Below, in pieces: positions 55,698 through 64,000 of a DNA stretch of 64,000 nucleotides; the first letter of the stretch is position 1; the number at the start of each line of letters is the position of its first letter. Source of the DNA: Dastarcus helophoroides (Eukaryota > Arthropoda > Insecta > Coleoptera > Bothrideridae). The notes beneath the pieces are model-generated. The model did not search any database. It saw only the letters and a program-made list of their open reading frames with translations, and was not told the origin of the DNA. The position numbers were made by a program, and so were the translations under genes. The stretch lies in the NCBI GenBank assembly GCA_028583605.1, contig CM053327.1:3720001-3784000 (forward strand). The letters are read 5' to 3'.

Positions 55698-56142
55698 AGG
55701 TCGCACATTGTCGCGGAAGGGATTGGATCGGATCGAATGAAACGGAATGGAATGGAAATTCTGAATATCCGCACGTTAGCGTGGAAATTCCGTAAAAAAA
55801 TTATATTTATTTTATTGCACCAGCTTGTTTTAGTGTGTATTATTTCTTTACAGTGGACACTTCAGACAAAGAATTTGAGGCGCTTTATGTAGTTTTAGAG
55901 AAAGAAGAAAATGAAAGTAAATCCAAGAGGAAGCCCAAATGGGTCCATGAAATTGTCATTATATATTCAGCTAGTTTGTACAGGAATGAAGATGCTGTCT
56001 ACGAGTCTTCATCGTAAACATTCAACTGAATAGTGAAGGGAGCTGCTAAACCACAAAAAAATTCACCCAGCGAGCAATTCAAGCAATTCCGTTCCTTTCC
56101 AATCCTTTCCGAGGTGTTCCCATCCGCGGTAGTGTGCGGCCT
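55698..56142 (+). mobile_element. PIF/Harbinger-like non-autonomous remnant
   Basis: GGTCGCACATTGTCGCGGAA at 55699 is partly complementary to CCGCGGTAGTGTGCGGCC ending 56142; GGCCGCACACTACCGCGGA is the family-like terminus. Both inner flanks repeat GGATTGGA/GGAATGGAA motifs. Inside, an acceptor-like CTTTACAG precedes VDTSDKEFEALYVVLEKEEN, KRKPKWVHEIV (55852-56017), reminiscent of the KRKWVH region near nuclease or MADF-type ORFs of Harbinger elements. Target duplication not clear. Confidence 0.5.
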
Positions 56143-56343
56143 CTAACTTAATTACATGCTTCCTAAATTTTCGTTCGTTCTATTCCTTTCGGTTCATTTA
56201 AAATCAAAATCATTTAAGAGCCAACTGTTGCGTTTCTATTGCCGCAATAAAATAAAAGTGTCAAAATAATTTCACAACGGCGATTCTAAGAAAACTAAGA
56301 GAAATAATTAAATACCATTATATAACATTAACAGATTTATTTA
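56143..56343. other. Spacer / dsRNase 3'UTR
   Basis: AT-rich; AATAAA on the minus strand lies immediately after the dsRNase stop (about 56334-56345). Confidence 0.4.
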
Positions 56344-57465
56344 TTAAACAAGTAGACCTTTGACATCAAAACTTGGCAAATATTTAACTCTTTTGGTAAA
56401 ATCTTTGATTTCACAGGCATAAGAATAGCCGTGTTCAATATTATCTTTTTCCCATCGAACCCAATCCAACTTATCAGATACATCTTTGCAAATAACATGG
56501 TCATCCACGGAAGTAATATACGGGTTATTAACTCCAATAAGTGCAACTCCTTTTTGGCTAACCGGTTCATAAACAATTTTCCAGTAGAGGCCTGGAACAG
56601 CGAGGGCTTTTTTATCATCATCGACGTAAAGATATAATGGAGTTTCCTCCCCTGTTTCTTCATCAGGAAGAGTACAATGCCCATAGGTACCCGTGTATAC
56701 ATGCAGGTCAACGAAATGACGATCAGCGTAATATCTTACGCTAGCTTCAACCTGCATCCAATTTTGTCCATTAAACGACTGCCATTGTGGAGCAACATTA
56801 ACGTAATGAAACGTAGCGGACTGTTCAGGTGAATACGTAAAAGCCGCTTTAGGGGAAAGGTGACCCCTAGCAAGATAAAAAGATCCTCCATTCTTTACAT
56901 ACTTTGTGGAAGACTCTGGAAGCCCCAGCTGTTTATTAATGGTAATCCTTTGCATCTGCCTAGTGTAAAGTGCGTTCACTTTTTTCTTCAAATGATAGAA
57001 TTTATCCTCAATGAAGTAAGGTCTAGCCACACCGGCCTCATGTTGCGCGATGTGTTTTGTAACTACTGTGATATGCGTAAACGGCGTTAGCGCTTTCGTC
57101 ATCGAAACACACCTGGATAATTCCTGGCGAAATTTCCATCGCCCAGGTCGAATCCGATTTCTATCTCCTTGTAGTTTTTGGGCGCATTTCTCGCCTGTGT
57201 ACCTGGCTACGTTTGTGATATTTCCAGTGCAAGTTATGCTTTTAAAATCTTTGCTTTTACCGTTAATTTCGAGCTTAGAACCCTGAAACGCAGGAAGCAG
57301 TCGCTGATACAGCTCCTAGGCTTTTGAGCTTGGATCCGGGACAGCCGATCCTTATAATATCACCTACATTTAACTCGATTCCCTCTTTGGTTGGGTATAG
57401 CATTTGGTTCCGTTCGTTGACTATAATTGGCTCCGGATCTTTTTTCTGAATATTAAGAATGCATC
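56344..57465 (-). CDS. Insect-type dsRNase (DNA/RNA non-specific endonuclease), last exon, frameshifted
   Basis: A strong acceptor (T9-CAG on the minus strand, 57466-57477) starts an exon reading CILNIQKKDPEPIIVNERNQ, GIELNVGDIIRIGCPGS, then in other frames SKLEINGKSKDFKSITCTGN, IGFDLGDGNFAR and QVCFDDESANAVYAYH. From about 57080 one open frame runs to the stop at 56344. It holds the nuclease core: ARGHLSPKAAF (RGH at residues 79-81 of the 252-residue ORF, His catalytic), NVAPQWQSFN with NW and Glu119 for metal binding, and a C-terminal FTKRVKYLPSF. Members of this family are secreted, Mg-dependent nucleases that degrade double-stranded RNA and DNA in gut or haemolymph. Three frame changes (about 57255, 57125 and 57080) mean either a recent pseudogene or base-level assembly errors. 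The signal-peptide exon was not found. Confidence 0.82.
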
Positions 57466-57815
57466 CTGAAAAAAAAAGGTAAAATATCAGTACACTTTAT
57501 GACAATGTAGGAGTGATTGTCTGGGTAAAGCTACGGATTGTGGCAGATACTGAAAGTAGGGTACGTGAAGAGAATGAGTAGAGTTGAAAGTAGTGGTGGC
57601 GATGGTTCCTGTGGTTACGAATTCTGTCTGTAACGTGAAAGTCCTGGGTGCAATTATCGATCGCCGATCACACATTTTCAACTCTACTAGAGGATAAATT
57701 TTAAAAGCTTGAATTTAATTCAATATAATCATGTTTATAACTTATAAGAAACAGAACAACACATGCACCGCTATGCACGCTACAAATAAAACACTATAGC
57801 CCCCCTCATTTCAGA
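57466..57815. other. Probable dsRNase intron, no coding seen
   Basis: No exon with a signal peptide was found on the minus strand here. The ORF at 57487-57681 is not convincing. Confidence 0.35.
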
Positions 57816-58666
57816 TATGGTTAAATTTATGATAGATTTAAAGAAAAAAGCCTATAGGAACTATTTGAAAAAAGAAGTGCTACTGCGTATCTATTACAAA
57901 GATATAGGAAATTTGGTCACTATAAAGAATGAGAAAATTGCTTACTTTATGCAACATATTAGAATTCATGAAAAGAACCCTAAAAAATGGTGACAATTGT
58001 TCGAGAGACCAAGGCCTAAAAACAAGATTTCTACCGACATTCATAGCTGCTGATGATATTAATAACCATTTCCTCATTTCTGTAGAGTATCCTGACATAT
58101 CGCAGACCAAAATTAATCAGAATCTCAGCAACAAATTTTCAACAATTTAACAAGACTTTACATTACAGACAGTATTAGCTGTGGAAATTAAAAAGGTAGT
58201 GAATCGACTCAAATCAGAGGCTTATGAAACATTATGACAACATTAACATAAGAATGCTGAAATTGGTTTTGCTACATGGCCTAGACATGTTTACTCATAT
58301 TATAAAGTTTTGAATTGTCAATAGAATAGTACCGGATGTATGGGAAAAATCTTTTATTATTCCTATACCTAAAAAATCTAAAGTCGAGGACTTGTCTGAG
58401 TTGAGTCCTATTACCAACTTGCCACCTATGGTAAAAATAAGTAAAGTTGTTGTTTTTAACCAACTACTGGCACATATTGAAAGTTAGGGTATTCTGCCCC
58501 CCATTTAGTCTGAATTTCGCAAAAAGTTTAATACTGCTTCTGCCCTAACCAAGATTACTAACGATATATGCCATAACATTGACCAATCACAAGCGACATA
58601 TTTAGTGGTATTTGACTTCAGCAAAGCATTAGATGTGATCAACCACCAGTTTTTCCTGGCTTCTAA
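57816..58666 (+). mobile_element. Non-LTR RT fragment, distinct family
   Basis: Plus-strand blocks in changing frames: MVKFMIDLKKKAYRNYLKKE (57829), IPKKSK-type residues near 58362, SELSPITNLPPMVKISKVV (about 58398-58450), FRKKFNTASALTKITNDICH-like coding near 58505-58575, and FDFSKALDVINHQFFLA (58611-58661), the first catalytic motif of an RT. It ends where copy D begins at about 58667 and does not resume afterwards. Confidence 0.62.
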
Positions 58667-60168
58667 AAGAAGTCTGCTTCCAATAAACCTTGATTCAGTA
58701 AAAAATGTACTCGGGCTATCTCCTGCAAAAATCGCGCATGTCCTCGTTGAAGAAATAATACCTTAGTCGAGACCACCTTTATAAATGCACGACATTTTTG
58801 CAAACCGCTTATTGATGAGGCAAAAAGTGATTTCGATCGTAAAATGCGCCAGAAGGGCATCATCAACTGTTCGAACGGTTCCAGGTCCTTTTGGGGATTT
58901 GCAAATTCGATTGAAAAGAATTATACATCTTCACATTTTCCATCTTCCACTCGATGACAACAACAATATTGCGACTTCTTCGCTGAGCTGAGCTACTAGC
59001 CATAAGGTTTACTGAAAATTCTATACTTAATTCTCGAAAAGGAGAACCTCCTATTTCTTCTAAAGTTGGCTCTTTGATGCTTGAAGTTATTTTCAGACAA
59101 TACACAGTCAGGAAGATTCTCCTCGAGCTCAGCACATCGATAGCTTCTGACATTAATGGTATTTCTGCTATTGTTCTTAAGAAGTGTGCTCCATGGTTAA
59201 ATCATGTACTAAACAAATTGTTTACACTCTTTTTTAACAAAGCTGTATTCCCTAACATCTGAAAATTGGCTGGAATGCATTATGTTCCTAAAAATGGAAA
59301 AAGGAATCTGGCTAACAACTATCGCCTTATATCTTTGTGGTTCGTTATATCTAAGGTGATTGAAAAGGTTATCAACATTGAGATTCTTAAATATCTGAGG
59401 GAGAATAGAATTACCTCGTACAGGCAATACGATTTCAGACAACAACGCTCTACACTGGCGATTTACTGGCATGTTTTACTCATATCTGTATCTCAGCTAT
59501 GGAAAGACATGGTGAGACTAGGATTGTGGCATTGAATATTTCAAAGGCCTCCGACAGAGTAGGGCGCCGATCTCTTCTTCCTGGACTCTGTCATTTGATA
59601 CCCAGTTTTTTCGCGGGCAGATCTCTTCAGGTTCGTCGTTAATGGCATCTGATTCAAGACATTTGCGGTTAATGCAGGGATGACTCAGGGGTCTGTCCTG
59701 TCTCCTAGTTCGTTTCTGTTACACATAAATGATCTCTTAGCTTCAACTTCCAATCCGATATTCAGTTACGCAGATGATAGTAGCTTGGTGTCATCTTTTT
59801 CTCCGATAAACTATTATCCGCTGTTGCTTTCAGATCGACTAAAGAAACACCAGATACAGATTGTTAATCGGGATCTCAAAATCATTCTGAAATGGGATAA
59901 AAAAAATCTAGTCACTTCAACGCCTCAAAATACGCGGTTTTCTTTAAGAAAACATCAAGGGAATAATGCAACAAACATACTCATGGACAGAAAAATTCTC
60001 AGAATGGAATTTAATCCGTGTATCCCAGGAGTGAATGCGAGCACTAACTTCTCTTGGGAGACCATGTGTGCACCATTGCCAAATCCACCTCTCAGAAGCT
60101 AGGCTTTCTTTTTAGAGCTCAAAAGTACTTCACATCTCATCAGCTACTCGCACTTTACAAAGCTCAAC
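58667..60168 (+). mobile_element. Jockey-like non-LTR retrotransposon, copy D
   Basis: Same family as copies A-C: linker (about 58680-59000), RT (59266-59535, VIEKVINIEILKYLRENRIT, SYRQYDFRQQRSTLAI), QGSVLSPSSFLLHINDLLAS (59686-59745), the catalytic SYADDSSLVSSF (about 59763), kept here but lost in A and C, and a post-RT block (NASTNFSWE near 60030; SQKLGFLFRAQKYFTSHQLL near 60090-60150). Both ends are truncated. It lies directly against, and probably within, the RT fragment at 57816-58666. Confidence 0.82.
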
Positions 60169-61078
60169 ATAATAAAAAATTCGAACAAAAGTGGAAATTA
60201 AAACGCGGGGTTTTCAATAAAGCCATATTTCAACAGAATTAGACTTAAAAAAAAACAAAATTAAAAAAAAGAGTCAAATAAGTCAAAATTGTAAAAGCTG
60301 AAAGTTACAATTTTAGTTAAAATTTGGAAAAAGTGGAAATTAGAAAAAATGGAAAATTGAAAATTCGAAATTTTCGAAATATAAAAAAGTCAAGACTTTC
60401 AATAAAAATCGAAGTCAGATTAAAAAAAAAAATTGTTACTTTCAGAAAGTTGAAATGAGGAAACGCATGAAATTTGGAAGAAAAGTCGAACTAAGAATGG
60501 AAATGTTTTTTAAAAATCGAATTTAAAAACAGTCAGGTTTGCAAAAAAATTAAATTTCGAGTCAAAATTTTAAAAAACGTTGCAAAAATTTTCAATAAAA
60601 AGATGGATATTTTGAAAAAGGGTTAAAATTTTCAGAAATATATTCGAAAAATATAGAAAAATAAAGAAATATAGTCAAACTTTTTTAAAAAAACTCCGAA
60701 ATTAAACTATTGAAAAGCAAATTTTCAAAAAAGAAATTTAAAAAAACATATTAAGTTTTCAAGAAAGAAAATCTAAATGAATTCAAAAATCATTATTTCA
60801 AAACCGGAATTTTCAAAAAAAGTAAAAACTTCGAAAAAATTTGAAATTTTTCAAATTAAGTCAAAATTTCGAAAAAGCTTGAAATTTTGGGAGTCGAATG
60901 AGAAAATGTCGACATTCTCAAAAAGGTTGATATTTTGGAATGTCGAAATTTTTAAAATATATAATTCTACATTCCCAGTAAAAATCAAATTTTTCAAAAA
61001 AAATCAGAATTTCCAAAAATTTGACAGAAGAATTCTTGCTTTTCTTCCACGTGGACGAAGGAGCGGGTATCAGCTAGT
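60169..61078 (+). repeat. AT-rich degenerate array ending in a Helitron-like tail
   Basis: About 850 bp of AAATTTTGAAAAAG/TCGAAATTTTTCAA variants run directly into ACGAAGGAGCGGGTATCAGC plus TAGT (61057-61078), a terminus typical of Helitron-like elements. This links arrays of this texture to that class. ORF 60777-61130 is compositional. Confidence 0.55.
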
Positions 61079-61087
61079 TTGTCGTAA

Positions 61088-61215
61088 ATATCTCTCTGAA
61101 GATAACAGCTTGGCGGTCGAAACGCGTTAGAACAACGTTTGCTATTTTTTAATTTTTCTTGGTTTCAGGGGACAAGTTCTGTATTTTAATTTTTGAAGAT
61201 AACCAAGGACCAGTC
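61088..61215 (+). repeat. PLE terminal-repeat fragment
   Basis: From TATCTCTCTGAAGATAACAG to GAAGATAACCAAGGACCAGT it matches 6175-6302, including the outer pLTR end. It begins 10 bp after the Helitron-like terminus. Confidence 0.8.
61092..61132 (+). ncRNA. Hammerhead motif, PLE family I, intact core but weak stems
   Basis: CTCT, CTGAAGA (61096-61102), GAAA (61119-61122), ACGCGT, T and AGAA. The core is complete. Stem II is weakened (AACAGC versus GCGGTC: an A opposite a C and a G opposite an A) and the last stem I pair is lost. Confidence 0.65.
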
Positions 61216-61754
61216 CAAACTTAATTATTACTTAAAAATAATTTTTTTTGTAAAGTACATTTTAGGTAATAAACATATCATAGGTTTTCTTTCATTTTAA
61301 AGCCAACTTTGTGTTACATCCGAAATTTCTGGGGGAGTGTTTGTAATGCATCGAGATATAAAAATGCATTTTACTTGAAAATTGCTGACAATATCGAGTT
61401 TCAGTAAGAGCACCTTTTTTACGTAAAAAAGTTTGTAGTTTATGTTTTTGTTATGAAACTAAGACAAAAGTGAACACAAAATAAATAAGGCACATTAGCC
61501 GCCACTGGTTAAGTTCTGTTAATTAATTCCTAAATTTTTTGAAAGGACGCAAAATGGTATAAAGTTATACCAAATTTTATTCAAATATCTGTACACGTTT
61601 CTCAACTATTAATTAAAAACTAAAATCAGGAACTAACCTTCCACACCCTGAAACTCGGAAACGAAGCATTTTACTACATATGTTTATATGAACTTTTCGT
61701 CTTATTTTGGGCTCTAAAATACGATCCTGAATTTATGGTACTACTTTTAAATTA
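61216..61754. other. No gene seen
   Basis: AT-rich; shares CCACTGGTTAAG with the inverse of 50214-50227. No coding pattern. Confidence 0.4.
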
Positions 61755-62973
61755 ACCTTGTATATGAAAGTTATTAACTATTTTTCTACACAATCTCGTG
61801 ATTTTGTTATGCATTTTTTCCAACGGATTGAAAGTTTTTTAATGTCATTATCATAAAAAGAAAAGAGGCACGTTTGTAGCCAATTGTGCACAAATGTCTT
61901 AGCCGCAGCATTATCATGGAATTGCTAATCTCGTAGAGCTTCTTTCAGTGGCCCAAACATATGATAATCGCATGGTGATAAGTCGAAACTATAAGGAGAA
62001 TGTTTTAATCTTGCACAAAGCACTTCCTCTAATTTTTGATGTGTCAGATTAGCTGAGTGGGGGCCGGCATTATCGTGAAGCAAAATCATATATCTGACCA
62101 AAAATTTGCGCCTCTTCCGTCGATATGCACGTTTTGCTTCATCCAATAGTTAGCGGTAGTAGGCAGCATTAACTGTTTGGCGTTCATGCAGAAAATCGAC
62201 GTCCACAACTCCTTTAAAATCCCAAAATACTGCCTGGCAAGAACCTTTTAAGCTAACAGTTTTTGCCTTTCCCCTTTCTTTTCCACTCTATGCTTGCTTG
62301 TTTAGATTTAGGGGTCTAATAGTGGATCCAAGTCTCACAACACCTATCGATACGTTGCAAAAAACCATCACCTTCAGGGTTGAAAACATCGAAGATGGCG
62401 CTGACAAATCTCCAGACGTTGTTGTTTCTGTTCTTTAATCAAAGGGCGAGTTACCCACCTGGCAGAAAGTTTTCAAAACCCCAGCTCATTTGTAATGATA
62501 GATTGAGCACTCCCAAAACTTATCCCTATCTGAGCTGAAATTAAACGAACAGTTAGCCGGCAATCACCTTCCAGAAGTAGTACGAACATCGTTAATCTTG
62601 TCAGCAGTCACACTGGTCCGAGGATGACGGGCATGGAGTTCATTTTCAACTTCCGAAAAATTTTTGTGCCATTCATATACTTGAGTTTTCTTTAAACAAG
62701 TATCCCCAAACTGTACTTCTGGTCTACGAAGAATTTTGGCGGGATTTACACCTTCAACGGCAAGAAATTTAATAAAATGCGCTGCGCAACGTGCGGATAA
62801 ACTTCTTGCTTACACATTGTATTTACAACTGACGAACGGCGAGAAAGGAATTGGCTTGAGCACAGTAAGTCACGTGATATTCCCACCCAACATGTCTAAG
62901 AGTATGCGCCCACTCCCGACGCCCTCATGGCGACATGATAGAAATTCCGATTCATATTTGATTTACCCTCGTA
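61755..62973 (-). mobile_element. Mariner-like transposon, longer copy of the 751-1625 family
   Basis: The right end is GATTTACCCTCGTA (62960-62973). The left terminal repeat seen in the other copy is missing. The minus strand encodes, with several stops, KLKYMNGTKIF, LTVRLISAQIGISFGSAQS (about 62500-62570), ETWIHY (about 62320, where the first catalytic Asp appears as Cys), AVFWDFKGVVDVDF (about 62195-62240) and LLHDNAGPHSANLTHQKLEE, SPCDYHMFGPLKEAL (61925-62146). Exactly 34 residues separate the last two aspartates, so this is a DD34D mariner. Inactive. Confidence 0.87.
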
Positions 62974-63109
62974 AAACGTTTCAATTTTCGACACACTTGT
63001 TTTACACATTTAAGTAGATTAGGTTTGGTTAAGTGAAACTTTACTTAATTTTAAACACCCCTCCTTCTCTTTAAAGGATAAGCTTAAAACTTTGGAATTT
63101 ATTTTAAAG
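62974..63109. other. Spacer, no feature
   Basis: Short AT-rich spacer. Confidence 0.4.
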
Positions 63110-64000
63110 TTAATTCATTTCAAAACACGGTGTAGAAGAAGTTGCAGAGGTGATAAGCGATATAAAAAAAAGGAAAACCAGCTGGGCACTACAACATTAC
63201 AACGGAAATGTTAAAAAGTATGGGAGAATAAGGGACAATAATGATAACAGAAATATTCAGGAAAGCATGGATAGAGGGAAATGTGCCATAGGACTGGGGA
63301 ATGGGCATTACTTTACCAATATTAAAGAAGGGGGAAAAAGGCTATGTACAAATTATAGAGGAATTACTCTGCTGAGTGTGGTGATAAAAATCTACGCATG
63401 AATAATCAAGGAAAGGTTAAAAGCGGCGATAGAAAAACAGATGGAAGAATCATAAAGTGGTTTTAGAAAAGGCAGAAGCATCCAGGATCACATCTTTACA
63501 ATCAAGCAATTAATAGAAAGAGCAACGGCTACCAAGAGAGAAATATACATGGCTTTCGTGGATTTAGAAAAGTCGTTTGATATAGTACCAAGGCATATTA
63601 TGTGGAAAATTCTGGAGGAGGAAGGAGTAAGCAAGAATTAAATAAGAGCCATGCAAAGTGTATGTAAAGAAAATAAAAATTACATAAGAATAATATGCAG
63701 TCAGAGGAATTTGTAGTGAATAATGGTTTGAGACAAGGAGGGGTTTTAAGTCCAACATAAATCACTATAAAAATGGATAAAGTAACAAAAGAAGCACGAC
63801 GTAGAAGGCATAAGATGCAAGTTGGATATAGAAAACTTAAAGCAGTAGAAGTGACTGAATGTTTATCTGCGGATGATCTTATAATATACGCAACAAACGA
63901 AAAAAAGCTACAAGAGAATTTAAACATATGGCAAGGAGAATTGAAAAAAAGAAACATGAAAATAAATACAAACAAATAAAAGTAATGGTAATTGGAAAAG
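63110..64000 (+). mobile_element. RTE-like reverse transcriptase, broken, runs off the window
   Basis: Plus-strand blocks: EVAEVISDIKKRKTSWAL (about 63130-63190), NYRGITLLSVVIKIYA (63348-63400), SGFRKGRSIQDHIFTIKQLI (about 63455-63515), FVDLEKSFDIVPRHIMWKIL (63555-63615), NNGLRQGGVLSPT (63718-63758) and LSADDLIIYATNEKKLQENL (63860-63922). The YADD box reads SADD. Single stops or frameshifts separate the blocks. The order and spacing fit the RT of RTE/HmRTE-like elements; the rest lies beyond 64000. Confidence 0.82.

Noticed and set aside
56337..56711. 124-residue minus-strand ORF overlapping the dsRNase
   Set aside because: It is an alternative frame of the dsRNase exon without the nuclease motifs.
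63598..63975. 125-residue minus-strand hydrophobic ORF
   Set aside because: Antisense to the RTE-like RT, whose conserved motifs are on the plus strand.

Overview
This is an AT-rich, repeat-dominated stretch of a eukaryotic nuclear genome, almost certainly an insect or other arthropod. Support for that comes from the element families (mariner, Penelope-like, Jockey-like and RTE-like non-LTR elements, Ty3/gypsy, pogo, PIF/Harbinger and Helitron-like sequence), from spliced host exons with long introns, and from an exon of the insect-type dsRNase family. Nothing prokaryotic is present. The species cannot be named from the sequence alone.

Layout. 1-8.8 kb: an internally deleted mariner, a ~480-bp tandem repeat, and a foldback element whose right end is interrupted by a nearly complete Penelope-like element (PLE) with inverted ~0.4-kb terminal repeats; then a Helitron-like element. 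8.8-17 kb: thousands of bases of decayed AT-rich array plus small hairpin elements. 17-27 kb: a PLE terminal-repeat fragment, a tRNA-derived SINE head, three large copies of one Jockey-like retrotransposon (one carrying a further head-on insert of its own family) and a solo LTR. 28.5-30.6 kb: a candidate host first coding exon and an RTE-like fragment. 30.6-36.7 kb: a decayed Ty3/gypsy element with a pogo-like transposon in its gag. 36.7-41.6 kb: a non-LTR element split by a 2.6-kb foldback built from inverted ~412-bp tandem repeats, then another non-LTR element split by a solo LTR. 44-50 kb: a second PLE fragment and the last two coding exons of an unrecognised host gene. 51-55.4 kb: a Jockey-like element split by a mariner and a gypsy integrase fragment. 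55.7-57.5 kb: a Harbinger-like remnant next to a dsRNase-like exon with frameshifts. 57.8-64 kb: nested non-LTR copies, an AT array, a second mariner and an RTE-like reverse transcriptase running off the window.

The most interesting signal is a set of seven hammerhead-ribozyme-like motifs in three sequence lineages. All have a very short, self-complementary stem III, the arrangement known from Penelope-like elements. One lineage flanks the PLE and recurs as isolated fragments; the second follows a second PLE's GIY-YIG remnant; the third (50901-50965) stands alone and keeps every core nucleotide. Several nested insertions have exact target duplications, and three of them (pogo in gag, foldback in a non-LTR ORF, mariner in a Jockey ORF) leave the interrupted reading frame continuous when the insert is ignored, which fixes their borders and relative ages.

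Almost every transposon ORF is broken. Supportable host coding sequence is limited to an exon pair at 45218-45566 and 49505-49668 (+), one candidate exon at 28871-29076 (-), and the dsRNase exon at 56344-57465 (-).
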